NCBI GenBank assembly: GCA_039519185.1 | Contig: CM076849.1 | Coordinates: forward strand, 61,276,587 to 61,340,586 | Length of the DNA: 64,000 nucleotides | Direction of reading: 5' to 3' | Origin: Astragalus membranaceus | Lineage: Eukaryota > Streptophyta > Magnoliopsida > Fabales > Fabaceae | In this document: positions 33,436 to 43,761 of the stretch, one piece after another | Layout of the letters: every line of letters starts with the position of its first letter | How positions within the stretch are numbered: the first letter of the stretch is position 1 | Notes under the pieces: model-generated | Told to the model about the DNA's origin: nothing | Databases searched by the model: none | The model's input: the letters and a program-made list of their open reading frames with translations, nothing else | Position numbers and translations under genes: made by a program

Positions 33436-34066
33436 AAACTAGACATTTAGCATCGGTTATTCTAAATAACCGATGTTAAATGACATTTTTTAATCAAAAA
33501 ATGACATTTAGCATCGGTTATTTAGAATAACCAATGCTAAATGTCTCAACAAATAACATTTAGCATCGGTTGTTTCAAACAACCGATGCTAAATGTCATT
33601 TTTAAATCAAAAATGACATTTAGCATCGGTTATTTGAAACAACCGATGCTAAAAGTTATTTGTTGAGAAATTTATCAATCAAACCGTTGAATAAAAATGA
33701 TAAAAAAATGACATTTAGCATCGGTTATTTAGAATAACCGATGCTAAATGTCTCAACAAATAACTTTTAGCATCGATTGTTTCAAAGAACCGATGCTAAA
33801 TGTCATTTTTTGATTTAAAAAAGACATTTAGCATCGGTTGTTTCAAATAACCGATGCTAAATGTCATTTCCCAAACTACAAAAAAGTGATGAAAGTGACA
33901 TTTAACATCGGTTTTTTGAAAATCCGATGCTAAAAGTGACATTTAGCGTCGGGTAAATAACCGACGCTAAATGCCACACTTTTAGCATCGTGACATTTAG
34001 CATCGGGCGATAACCGACGCTAAATGTCCAAAATAACTGACGCTAAATGTCTTTTTTGCACTAGTG
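33436..34066. repeat. CACTA 3' subterminal hairpin repeats and terminus
   Basis: About nine units pair GACATTTAGCATCGGTTATT with its inverted form AACCGATGCTAAATGTCA, separated by short AT spacers. The last units switch to a CpG form (TTTAGCGTCGGG, CCGACGCTAAATG). The block ends CTTTTTTGCACTAGTG at 34066. In En/Spm elements such subterminal repeats bind the TNPA protein, so the matching role here is inferred. Confidence 0.88.
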
Positions 34067-34130
34067 CTTATAAAAAGTTTCTTATAAAGAACTTTTATTA
34101 AACCCACACTAATACATCAAAATGATTTGG

Positions 34131-34414
34131 GTTAAATATGTTTTTGATCCCCCTATAAAATTTGGGTTTTTGTTTTTAGTCCTTCAAAAAAATTTCACCT
34201 TATTTTGGTCCCTACATTTTATTTTTCTCATCTGTTTTAGTCCCTCATAACTTTTAATAGCGTTTTTTTACGTTAAGAGCTATTAAAAGTGGTGAAGCGC
34301 TTTTAAAAGTCATGATGAACTAAAAATGATGGAAAAATAAAATGTAGGGACCAAAAGTAGATGAAAACATATTTATGAATCGCAAATTTTATAAGGACCA
34401 AGAACATATTTAAC
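34131..34414. mobile_element. Foldback MITE (GGTTAAATATGTTTTTGGTC type)
   Basis: The left arm starts GGTTAAATATGTTTTTGATC and the right arm ends GACCAAGAACATATTTAACC. The arms are inverted copies for about 130 bp around a centre near 34270. The GGTCCCTACATTTTATTTTT segment occurs in both arms. I cannot define a target duplication. It is non-coding, and its right arm is duplicated at 36560. Confidence 0.7.
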
Positions 34415-34997
34415 CTTAGTTAAAAATGAGTCGGGAATATCTTACTATTTTTCTTTTGAGTCTCGACGAGAATAATATAATGGTATTCATTGAGTATTCG
34501 ATATAGTCTCCTAGTCTTTGACGGGAAAAAAGGTAACGAAGGGCTACAAATCCTTTTGTCAATCTACTATTACAAGAGGGAAATATTACATGTCGTTGGT
34601 ATAATTTCATTACTGATAAATGTTACAAAATCTTTGATTTTATTTAAATATGTTGTCTAATAATTATACTTTAACATTATAATTTAAATGATTTGTGATT
34701 AATTTACAAATATAATCTAAAATTTACGAGTTGATACCTGTATTACAAATTCGGTTTGAGACTATTTTGTGAAAATAGCACTACGTTACTCGTGCATATG
34801 CACGAGTATTTTGCTAGTATGATGTCAAAGCAACTGCTAGTTGGGTGTATTTATGTATAACTTCATATCTTTACATGTCAAGCTAATTATTAATTAATGA
34901 TACTTGCATATGGAAGTGGCAGCCAAATGGGGTGTTTTCGGTTAGCTCACCCTATGCTTTGTTTTTTGCTAGCTAAACTAGGGTCACTGGTATTTTT
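34277..34997. repeat. Direct duplication, left copy
   Basis: The stretch starting GAGCTATTAAAAGTGGTG and ending TCACTGGTATTTTT is repeated at 36560-37016. It spans the right arm of the foldback MITE and about 580 bp of flank. The left copy is the longer one; the right copy lacks roughly 34570-34825, with GTCAA at both edges of the deletion. Confidence 0.88.
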
Positions 34998-35478
34998 CTG
35001 GGGAATTATTTATAGGTGAAAAACTTGAGGCTAAGTTTTCTGCATACGTAGATGCATTTGTTTGAAGCCCTGCCATCATGGCTGTTGGCATGCCATATGG
35101 GTAATTTCTACCATTCATGAAATTGAATGGCATATTCCCCATCATAGAATTTGCCATAAAGGGCATAGTCGGATTTAAATTAGATGATACAAGGACCATA
35201 TTCGACAAAGGGTTAATAGTAGGAGCAGTTGTTGCAGTTACACCCATAATTGTCGGAGAAGGAATCGGAGCAGTTACTCCTGGAGCGGTTACTCCTGTAA
35301 TGGTTGGAGAAGATGCAGGAGCAGTTACTCCTGGGGCAGATACAGGAGCGGTTACTCCTGACATATTTGCAGCATTTGTATTGTTAACTGACGCTTGAGA
35401 ATGAGCGTTTGATGTAGAAGCATCATTCATATTTGAGCGTGGCATTTCAATAGTACGCCTACCACTTCTTAAATGCAT
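34998..35478 (-). pseudogene. gag-like N-terminal fragment of a minus-strand LTR element
   Basis: An open frame starts with an ATG-equivalent codon near 35478 (MHLRSGRRTIEMPRSN) and runs to 34984, but element sequence ends at about 34998. It lies just inside a PBS-like motif and LTR, in the place of gag. The middle is a low-complexity run of GVTAP repeats, then methionine- and asparagine-rich sequence. I do not recognise a domain; gag identity is inferred from position only. The antisense frame 35117-35398 is a shadow. Confidence 0.45.
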
Positions 35479-35556
35479 GCAAAGTGTAAATTACTGGTTT
35501 TGTGTTTGATAAAAAACCCAGAATTATTTAGTAAAACTTTTAATAATTAGCACAAA

Positions 35557-35575
35557 TGTCCCACCGGGCGTACCA
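35557..35575 (-). other. PBS-like motif of the minus-strand element
   Basis: On the minus strand this reads TGGTACGCCCGGTGGGACA, three bases after an LTR ending GGTAAACA. It starts with TGG as a tRNA-complementary site should; I cannot name the tRNA with certainty. Confidence 0.5.
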
Positions 35576-35578
35576 ATT

Positions 35579-36559
35579 TGTTTACCGTGGTTTTTGGTAA
35601 ACACCGCTAGTTACACGTGTGTGTTGCTTGCGAGATCAACTAGAAACATCTCAGAACATTTGTGAATTAAAGTTTTATTAAAATTATTGATGTTTATGAT
35701 TATAACTGTTTTAATGGAGTAAAACAATGAAGAAACGCATGTCGAACAGAAGAAATGCAGAAATGTAGTGAAGTGCAGGAAAGTGCAGATAAAGAAAAGA
35801 AGATTGAAAGCAATAAAATGCAGGAATTCGTAAAGGAAAGCAAATAAACTGCAGAAATCTTTAAAGGAATGATAAATACATTGCTGAATTTAAAGTTTGG
35901 TACGCAGATTCATACATTGAATACCTTTGACTCTGTTTTCTCTGATGCGGAAGTAAGAGTTTTGCGGAAGTTTATGTAGAAATGAATTGTGCGACCTTTC
36001 TCTCTACGAGAAAACTCCTATTTACAATAAAAGAAAAACAATAACCGCTCAGCGGTTTTTTTCTAAACAAAATAACTGCCATTTCAACTAGATAAGATCA
36101 GATAACCGCTCCATCTTTCGACCACATTACTGCTGTCCTTTTCTACCAGCATTCTTTGACTTAACCTGTTATCTGAATGTTGTTCATTTTTCTGTCGAAA
36201 CTACTAACTTCAGCTTTCCAATTTTCGCTAAGTTATGTGCTATGCTGATTCTCCCTGTACACAGCTTCTCATTGTCGAAATATCAAGCTTTCTTCCTGAA
36301 TGCAACGAGTCAAACCTTGTTGACATGTTAATGCCCGCGTTTTCGACAACAATACCACCCTGTCTTCGACTAAACTCTTTAACGTCTTTCCCGTCGAAAG
36401 CATTATCTTTAAACTCAGTTTCATCAAGCCTTAGGCATAGTCGAAATTACTCTTCACAACACCTTTCTCAATGTCAAATATCAACATCTCTTCTTTAAAA
36501 CAAAAAAATCAACATTATTGACTGCATTTAATTGAGCCTGTCGAAAATGCAGGCTAACA
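35579..36559 (-). repeat. Minus-strand LTR (981 bp), 5' LTR of a truncated element
   Basis: On the minus strand it runs from TGTTAGCCTGCATTTTCGAC to CACGGTAAACA, with TG..CA ends. It is followed inward by the PBS-like motif and outward by GAGCT at 36560, the same bases that start the left duplication copy at 34277. No partner LTR is present; the element is cut at about 34998. Confidence 0.7.
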
Positions 36560-37016
36560 GAGCTATTGAAAGTGGTGAAGCGCTTTTAAAAGTCATGATG
36601 AACTAAAAATGATGGAAAAATAAAATGTAGGGACCCAAAGTTAGTGAAAACATATTTATGAATCGCAAATTTTATAAGGACCAAAAACATATTTAACCTT
36701 AATTAAAAATGAGTCGGGAATATGTTACTATTTTTCTTTTAAGTCTCGACGGGAATAATATAATGGTATTCATTGAGTATTCGATATAGTCTCACCGTCT
36801 TTGACGGGAAAAAAGGTAACGAAGGGCTACAGATCCATTTGTCAAAGCAAATGTTAGTTGGGTGTATTTATGTATAACTTCGTATCTTTACATGTCAAGC
36901 TAATTATTAATTAATGATACTTGCATATGGAAGTGGCAGCCAAATGGGGTGTTTTCCGTTAGCTCACCGTATGCTTTGTTTTTTGCTAGCTAAACTAGGG
37001 TCACTGGTATTTTTTA
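36560..37016. repeat. Direct duplication, right copy
   Basis: This is a nearly identical copy of 34277-34997, beginning exactly at the end of the LTR and ending TCACTGGTATTTTTT, after which the two copies diverge. It has the internal deletion described for the left copy. Confidence 0.88.
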
Positions 37017-37200
37017 TAAACATCTCTCGGCTCTCTAGCCTAGTTGGAAGAGTCTCGACATCACCTTCTAAGGTAGTTTCTTTTTCGTGGCTTGGATGGG
37101 ATTTTCTCTCAGGTAAACCTATTCTAGAGGAGAATTATTGTAGACATGACTGCGACAACCTGTGTGCTTTGTTATAAGCTTCTGGAGTTTTCTCTTCACC
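37017..37200 (+). pseudogene. LINE fragment, zf-RVT segment
   Basis: The translation has SLVGRVSTSPSKVVSFSWLG followed by a diverged cysteine/histidine segment. PSKVVxFSW is the hallmark start of the zinc-binding region behind plant LINE reverse transcriptases. It is a short degenerate remnant with no RT upstream. Confidence 0.6.
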
Positions 37201-37322
37201 TATTCTTTACTTGTGAGTTCTCTATATGTCCATATGGTATGATATTACTAGTTTTTGGTAGTCTATGTCTCCGTAGTTTTAGGTCCTCTATGTAGTGCTC
37301 TGTTTTTAGCCTAGTTTTTGGG

Positions 37323-37640
37323 GTCTAGCTATGACTGATCTTATTGCATTTGCTTTATGAGTGGCTTGTATTGTATTCGGGCTAGAGTACTCCTAATACT
37401 TTACTAAAGTATTTTGACATTAGAAAAGGACACAAAAATCTAGAATTTTCATCTCTACACTTTTTTGTCTTTATAATTTTCTTATGGCTGAATTTGTTGC
37501 TTTTGTTTTACGAGTTGCTTGTATTTGGTTTAGAATTCTTTTAGTGCTTTTACTAAAAATATTTTGCAACTCAGAAAAAAGGGCACAAAAATCTAGAATT
37601 TTCATCTCACAAATTCTAATATTCCGGACTAGTGCTATAC
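37323..37640 (+). repeat. Diverged tandem pair, probable LINE 3' tails
   Basis: The stretch GCTTTATGAGTGGCTTGTAT..GGACACAAAAATCTAG (about 37350-37455) recurs at about 37500-37605 as GTTTTACGAGTTGCTTGTAT..GGGCACAAAAATCTAG, a period near 152 bp. The GGGCTAGAGTACTCCTAAT motif resembles plant LINE 3' ends. Confidence 0.5.
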
Positions 37641-38079
37641 ATAAAAAAATTACATGGACTAAAACTAAACAACGAGGATCAAAAGCAAAAATTTCTATAT
37701 TTTAGTTATGAAACAAATTAACAAAATAAAAGTATTGGGATGAATAACAAAAATCCATATATTTCCAAGAACAAAAAAATACTTAATCCTCATCACAACT
37801 TCTTAGATGCATGGCGCATCTACATATAATTAAGGGGTTGCTATGTGGAAGGACATATGTTGGTGGATGAGGCTTCATGAGGGGATTTGGATTCGGTGCC
37901 TTTAGCATTAGGTGTCTTTAGCATGGAGGAAAAAAGATGAGAGAGAAAATTATATACGAAGAGAGAGAAAATATTTTATGAGAGAGATATAGACACAAAA
38001 AGCTAAAGGTAGGGGTGTATTTCCCGCCCTTAAGGCACCAAATCCTTTCCCGTTCATGAGGTGCTCGCATTAGAAAGAG

Positions 38080-38350
38080 TGGCTCATTTTAATTATTTTG
38101 TTGATCTTGTTAAAGGGGGAAAATCTAATCGTGTGAACATTATATGGTAGGCTTGTTTTGTGGTGTCTGTGGTTGGAGCGGAATAACGTCCTTTCCAACG
38201 GTAGTGTTTTTGTTTATTCTACTTAATTAAACATTGTCAAACTTCAGCGTAGGGCTGGTTCATTTGTAATATTGAGAGAAATGTAAATCTCACGGTTCCT
38301 GAATGGTGATCAAATCCCAGTAAATATTTGAAAGCAATTTGATTTGCTTC
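38080..38350 (+). pseudogene. LINE C-terminal fragment
   Basis: One frame near 38145-38230 reads LWCLWLERNNVLSNGSVFVY, the conserved end of plant LINE ORF2 (usually W.IW.ERN). Frameshifts and a stop follow, with TVPEW near 38295. No upstream RT is attached. Confidence 0.55.
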
Positions 38351-39035
38351 TTGTTGTGTGTGGTTTTAAGGTTGTTGTTTGTCAGAGACTCAAAATGGTC
38401 TTTGCTGGATTAATGTCACGGTTCTGTTAGATTGTTGTCATGCTGTTGTGGGGTTTTATGCAGAGGTGTTGTCTTGGTTGTTGTTGGTTTGCTGTTATGC
38501 TGCCTTCGGTATACAACAGTTGTGTTGTTTTGCTATTTCGTTTCTGGTGTATTATTTTTTGTATCATAGTGCAATTGGCTTTGTCGCCATGCACGTTCTC
38601 ATTGGGGCATTCTTTTTCCTCATTGAGTCTTTTTCCCACGCGATTTTGGCTCAGGGAGGTTTTAACGAAGCCCGAGTTAATGTAAGAGACGGAGTACCCC
38701 GTATACTCCCCTTAATAATATCTTTTCCTTATAGAAAAACATATAATTAAGGGAATGCATTTGCACCCCATCAAAATTTAAAAACTTCACTTACAATCGA
38801 ATAAATTTTATTTTTACCCTTTAATTATATTACTTTGCACCCTGACTCCACAGTCTCATTCAAGCACTGAGCATACAATAGGCGACTCGGATTTTCCTCT
38901 CCCTCTAAAAACTAAATTAAAATTATTAGAGGACCACCACACTCAAACTCACATGTGAAATAGCAGCCAATAATAAATTCAATTTCTAACTATTTTACTT
39001 ACCAATACCCTTAAAGAATACAAGAGAACAAAGCA
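38351..39035. other. No recognisable feature
   Basis: Open frames at 38379-38750 are rich in Cys, Phe and Leu and look like chance frames in T-rich DNA after the LINE fragment; a LINE 3' tail is possible (poly-A-like AGAAAAACATATAATTAAG near 38735). I see no gene, promoter or repeat that I can name. Confidence 0.4.
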
Positions 39036-39310
39036 TATCTTTTGGTTAACCACTTGTTGGAGCATTTGGATTGATAGGAATGCGGCGGTGTTCAAAGATG
39101 AGGAACCAATTGTTAATTTGACGATTAATCGCATCAAGAGCTACACTTGGAGTTGGAGTGTTTAACGATTGAATTGTAATCCTTTACTCCATTTCTATGT
39201 GGTGGTCTAATCCACTACAATGCCTAAACAATTTGTAATCTCAATGTTGTTTGGGTTTGAGCACCCCTAGTGCTCATTCAATGAACTTTTTGCTTATCTA
39301 AAAAAAACAT
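39036..39310 (+). pseudogene. LINE 3' end with poly-A
   Basis: The frame starting near 39040 reads FWLTTCWSIWIDRNAAVFKD, then a helix-like NRIKSYTWSWS, as at the C-terminus of plant LINE ORF2. A short 3' tail follows (GGGTTTGAGCACCCCTAGTG) and ends in an A-run at about 39301-39308. It is independent of the fragment at 38080 and better preserved. Confidence 0.65.
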
Positions 39311-39519
39311 CAACCACTCTCTAAGCATTTACTTCGCTTTCATTTACGTACTCTTTTTTTATGCACATTCTCTGTCTCTCTGGTTTAAAATCACTTTGTA
39401 TTGATTTTTTCTCTTTCGGAAGACTCACATCATTTTATCTTGAATCGGAGAATACATGACGTGTTTTTTCGTTTTCCTTCATTTACAAATTTTATGATAA
39501 ATCATTCACAAATAACTTA

Positions 39520-39890
39520 ATTACAGTTTTGGTCCCCTATTATTACCAACTCACGAATTTAGTCCACCAACTTTTTTTCTCCACAGATTTAGTCCCCCTA
39601 TTTTCCCAATTTCTAAAATTAAGGTCCCCCACTAATTTGGCCAAACTTGTTGTTGACATGGACCCAGGGGCGGAGCCAGGGGGACCTGGTGGGGCCATGG
39701 TCTCCCCCAAAATTTTAATATTTTAGCAATTGTGTGTATTATGTACCCAATTTTTTTAGCTGGTCCCTCCCAAATTTCTACTGTTTTAGCAACTTGGTCT
39801 CCCCCAATTTGTTTTTCTAGCTCCGCCTCTGCATGGACCTCACTTAAGACGTGGCAAGCCACATTGAAATGCCACATGACTTTTTTATTT
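39520..39890. repeat. GGTCCCC-type repeat fragment containing a hAT MITE
   Basis: CAGTTTTGGTCCCCTATTAT, TTTAGTCCACC, TTTAGTCCCCC and AAGGTCCCCC recur at short spacing, as in Mutator-like or foldback termini. The text resumes after the hAT MITE with TCACTTAAGACGTGGCAAGC. A matching right terminus is not visible. Confidence 0.5.
39665..39831. mobile_element. 167-bp hAT-type MITE
   Basis: The termini CAGGGGCGGAGCCAGGGG and, inverted, CAGAGGCGGAGCTAG flank a short AT-rich body with internal GGTCTCCCCC and GGTCCCTCCC echoes. A perfect 8-bp target duplication CATGGACC lies at 39657-39664 and 39832-39839. CAGGGGCGGAGC termini with 8-bp duplications define this widespread plant hAT MITE group. Confidence 0.9.
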
Positions 39891-40690
39891 TAAAAATATT
39901 ATTTTAATTTGTTAAATAAATAAAAATAATTAAAATAGTTATCAGCTTCCTTCATCCCACGAATACAGAAACACATGAAATGAAATGCAGAAACATTACT
40001 CCCTCAGCGCGATCACCGACCACACATTCATCTTCTCCGCCGCCGCCAACCACACATCTCAGCGTTTCACACAGTGAACGTATTAATGGCGAAACCTCCA
40101 CGAGTACAGAAACATGAAATGCAGAAAATGATTCAGATACATCTTTTAACATGAAATCGGAGAAGGCGATCCCTAAATCTGATTTCCAGAATCAAATCCC
40201 ATAATGCCAGAACCAAATCGCAGGAAGAAGAAGAGGTGCAGAGGAAAGGACGATGGTGATGACTTCGACGCTGACGGAGATTTTGGTGATGATTGTTTGG
40301 GGGTAATAAGCCACGAGCTCATCTTCATGAGCGCCACCAATAAATTTACATAAAATGTACCAACACAATTCACACCAAAGCTGTATAATTGTTCCAAAAA
40401 CCAGATGCAAAAATTTCAAACTGAAAGTTTCGCAATCTGATGAAACAAACAAATTAAACAAAGAAGAATTTCAAAACTAAAGTTTCTAGAATGAAAGACA
40501 AACAAGAAAAGTGGGAGTTGCAATTGAAGGAGGGATCGAAGGTAAAAAAATTAATTTTTCTCCATGTTTGAGAAAGTATTAAATTTTTATGAAAGTAAAT
40601 ATTCCAACTCTCTTATATTGAGAAGTTACACAATCAGAGATTTGAGCACTCTATATAAATATTACTCCCTCTTTTCCAATACTTTGGTAC
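39891..40690. other. No recognised gene; GA-rich and codon-like fragments
   Basis: A moderately GC-rich part (39950-40330) has repeated ATGAAATGCAGAAA text and a CGCCGCCGCC run. It could be a captured gene fragment, but no domain is visible on either strand. A TACTCCCTCTTTTCC start near 40662 resembles a Stowaway MITE terminus, without a partner. Confidence 0.3.
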
Positions 40691-40700
40691 TTTTACCAAG

Positions 40701-40909
40701 AAGGGTCGGCCCAAGTGGTAACTGGACTTAAATCCCACTTCAAGGTCTCAGGTTCGAATCTTGGGTGTGGCAAAAACTCTGTTGGGAGGGGAGAACCACA
40801 CAGGCCGGCAAAGCTGGGTACTCGTGGCAAGCCAGGTTCCCCGGCGTAGATTAGTCATCGACAAATTCGATAGAAACTGCGCACCAAAAACATGGTAACC
40901 AAAAAAAAA
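40701..40909 (+). mobile_element. tRNA-derived SINE, copy 1
   Basis: Pol III box A-like TCGGCCCAAGTGGT (about 40706-40719) and box B GGTTCGAATCT (40751-40761) are followed by a tRNA-unrelated body and a terminal A-run (GGTAACCAAAAAAAAA). GGTACTTTT at 40686-40694 recurs at 40915-40923 as a likely target duplication. A second copy is at 61636-61844. It would depend on LINE proteins for movement. Confidence 0.85.
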
Positions 40910-40923
40910 TTTTGGGTACTTTT

Positions 40924-41269
40924 GGCTTATTACACATAAATTAAGGTAGAATTAATTTATGTTAGCTAAGTACTAAAATATCTCTTTGTACTTAGTTGTC
41001 TTGGGATAATTGGAGTCAAAAAAAAAGAGTTAATAGCTGTCTTGATATATTTGAGTACAAATGCAAAGGGGTTAATAGCAAAACAAATACCAAAACAATT
41101 ATAATTGAGAGACTATTATAATTGAGTCTTTACTAGGCACCAATACCAAAACAAATATCTCGATACTACTTATAAACGTGAATTCTCACTACCCAAAGTA
41201 TCATATGGGGGCATTTTAGTTTATATATTTAACTGGTTAATATTTTCTTATTTCATGCGTCATTTGCTA
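40924..41269. other. AT-rich flank of the CACTA element
   Basis: I see nothing beyond short repeats such as ACAAATACCAAAACAATTATA/ACCAATACCAAAACAAATA. CTA at 41267-41269 is the left half of the CACTA target duplication. Confidence 0.5.
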
Positions 41270-41663
41270 CACTACAAAAAAACTGGTCATTAGCGACGGA
41301 CATTTCCCTCGCAAAATGACCTAAATCTGTCGCTAATGGTCATTTGCGAGGGAATTAGCGACACACTGGTTCCCTCGCTAATTCCCTCCTCGCTACTGGG
41401 ATTAGCGAGGGAATTTTAATCCCTCGCTAATTAGCGAGGAAATTTTCCCTCGCTAATTCCCTCGCTAATGACTACAACTTTTCAGGTGATGGGACTCAGT
41501 TGCAGGGGTTGGTAAATGCGCAGGAATTAGCGACGGAAAATTCTCTCGCTAATTCCCTCGCTAATGACTGCAGTTTTTCAAAAAAAAAAAGACATGTGTC
41601 CAGTGCTGAATGGCTTGTTTTTTTATATATTTATTATTAATTAACGAATATTATATTATATTA

Positions 41664-41800
41664 TTAATTTTGTGGTGATGTGTGGTGGTGGTGGTGGTGG
41701 TGGTGGTGGTGGTGGTGTGGTGATGGTGTGGTGGTGGTGGTGACGTGGTGGTGGTGGTGGTGATGGGTGGTTTAGAGTAGAGAGAAAGAGAAGAGTAAGG

Positions 41801-41864
<64 letters not shown>

Positions 41865-42052
41865 AGGAGTGAAAGTGGTGGTGGTGGGGTGGTGGTGGTG
41901 AAGAGTAAGAGAGAGTGTGTGAGAGTGGTAGGAGGTATGTGGTGGTGGTGGTGGTGTTGGAAGAGTGAAGAGAGAGGAGAGTGTGAGAGGAGGTGGTGAT
42001 GATGGTGGTGGTGGAGAGTAGAGAGAGAAAGAGAAGAGTAAGGGAGAAAGAA

Positions 42053-42090
<38 letters not shown>

Positions 42091-42285
42091 GAGTGAGAGT
42101 GGTGGTGGTGGGGTGGTGGTGGTGAAGAGTAAGAGAGAGTGTGTGAGAGTGGTAGGAGGTATGTGGTGGTGTTGGAAGAGTGAAGAGAGAGGAGAGTGTG
42201 AGAGGAGGTGGTGTGATGATGGTGGTGGTGGTGGTTGTGTGGTGGTGGAGAGTAGAGGAAGAGGAAGGGAAGAGGAAGGGAAGAG
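41664..42285. repeat. (GGT)n and (GA)n block with about 230-bp tandem duplication
   Basis: Runs of GGT and GA fill the core of the CACTA element. A larger unit (GAGAAAGAGAAGAGTAAGGG, then GA run, GGTGGTGG, GAGAGTGTGTGAGAGTGGT, GGAGGTATGTGGTGG) occurs at about 41775-41990 and again at about 42015-42235. Histidine/threonine/serine frames across it are low-complexity artefacts. Confidence 0.85.
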
Positions 42286-43565
42286 TGTTGACTCCCAATC
42301 ATATGATGTAAGTTGGGCATTTTTAGGACCAATTGTGCAGGATTTTCATTGTATCACAGTCATTATCTGGGATTTAGTCTAATTTTAGGTAATTGTAGTA
42401 GGAAGTTCATTTGTAAGTAATTCCTTCACTTTTGGAGCTAACTTGGTCATTGAAGACCTCTATTTGGTTGTGGCATCATTCGACGAACCAGACACTTGCC
42501 CGGAAATGCAGCAAATTAGAGGAATTTGCTTTCTGTTGTTTTTCGCGTCGCGACCAGGAGGGTTCGCGACGTGATCCAGAGGAATTTTGCAAGCCTGAAC
42601 TTTCTGTTATTTTTCGCGTCGCGACCAGGAGGGTTCGCGACGCGACCCTGAGCAGTTTTGCGAGGCCTGAAGTTTCTGTCATTTGTCGCGACGCGACGGA
42701 CACGGGCCGCGTCGCGATGGTGCGTGAAAATTAGGGTTTTTAAAGCAGTTTCAGCAAATTTTGAAGGGACTTCGTTTTGGGATTTGGAGCCACACTTTGG
42801 AGCAGCTGGAGGGTGCGATTTTGGGGCCTTCTCACCACTTGGGAACAAGGGATTGAAGGTTCTAATGTCTTCCTTTATGTTTGTTTTCTACTTTATGTTG
42901 GTTTCCACTCTTAGGATGATTTGTAACTAAATTGCTTAGATTAGGGAGAGATGAATCTCCCAACCCTATCATGTGAACCCTTGTTATAGTCAATTCGGTT
43001 GTTATTCGATTTACTTTGTCTAATTACCTATGTTCTTAATCCTTTTCAATTACATATGATAATTGTGATGATCCAGGCTAGTGATTGCATAGGGATATGA
43101 ATTAGTAGCTGGAAATAGGGTAATTAGGTCACATGCTAGTAATCATCATAGGAATATGTGGTAGCTTATGTGAATTCATTAAAATTCTCAATCTTAATGC
43201 GTTACCCTCTGACATGACTCACCTAAGGAATTAGGGTAACTCTTAGGGTAATAGGGGTCTTGAGACAAGGAATTGCCCTTGACCTTAAATTAGTGAATTG
43301 AATCTAGAAATTGAATAACTGACTTGAATTGGCTAAGGTTCATGTGATAGGCGAGGCGAGAGGATTCGATCCCTAGTCGTTTTTCTCGCATTATTAATTC
43401 ACGTTTGTGTTCTGTCACTATTACTCAAATTACCAAATCGCTACAATCTACGAATTTACAATTTTGCTATTGTTGTCAACGCGCAATCCCTGTGGAATCG
43501 ACCGGTTACTTACCGTTTAAATTATTACTTGCAATGAATTTGGTACACTTGCCAAAGTCCTAACA
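42286..43565 (+). repeat. Athila copy 2 5' LTR
   Basis: It runs from TGTTGACTCCCAATC to GTCCTAACA. The CGCGTCGCGACC palindrome cluster is at 42541-42720, before GGTGCGTGAAAATTAGGG. The primer-binding site TGGCGCCGTTGCCGGGGA follows at 43572-43589. Confidence 0.94.
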
Positions 43566-43761
43566 AGTTTTTGGCGCCGTTGCCGGGGATTGTTGACTTT
43601 GTTGTCGACAAGGCAAACGAGTAAATTCTAGATTCTCAGTTATTGTTTATTCTGAGTTACTTAAACTTTGCTGCTTAGTTATTCTCTTGGACCTGTTGAC
43701 GTTTGCTTGGTGTTTCCAAAGAACTGTTTATACAGGGGCACAGGTACGTTCGGTCGAATTA

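Larger units (their letters stand above)
16958..34066 (+). mobile_element. En/Spm (CACTA) DNA transposon, 5' truncated, split by a Tekay array
   Basis: The surviving parts are a 5' subterminal motif and leader (16958-17722), a TNP2 transposase gene (27266-30314), a second gene (30580-33079), and a 3' subterminal repeat block ending in GCACTAGTG at 34066. The 3' end read inward is CACTAGTGCAAAAAAGAC, a classical CACTA terminus. The 5' terminus is missing, so the 3-bp duplication (CTT would be expected) cannot be checked. The Tekay array 17723-27265 interrupts it near the N-terminus of the transposase. Confidence 0.85.

Noticed and set aside
33436..34066. CRISPR-like regular repeats
   Set aside because: The spacers are short, similar and AT-rich, the units are inverted pairs, and the block ends in a CACTA terminus; this is eukaryotic transposon subterminal DNA.
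35117..35398. Plus-strand frame antisense to the gag-like fragment
   Set aside because: It is a shadow of the GVTAP repeat region on the other strand.
37850..38060. Possible small TIR element around GGATTTGGATTCGGTGCC and GGCACCAAATCC
   Set aside because: The inverted match is short and imperfect and no target duplication could be found.
40701..40775. Possible tRNA gene
   Set aside because: A and B boxes are present, but the body lacks a tRNA cloverleaf and continues into a SINE with an A-tail and flanking direct repeats.
41651..42298. Long minus-strand open frame rich in His, Thr and Ser
   Set aside because: It is the translation of GGT and GA microsatellites inside a CACTA element; low complexity, no start context, no domain.
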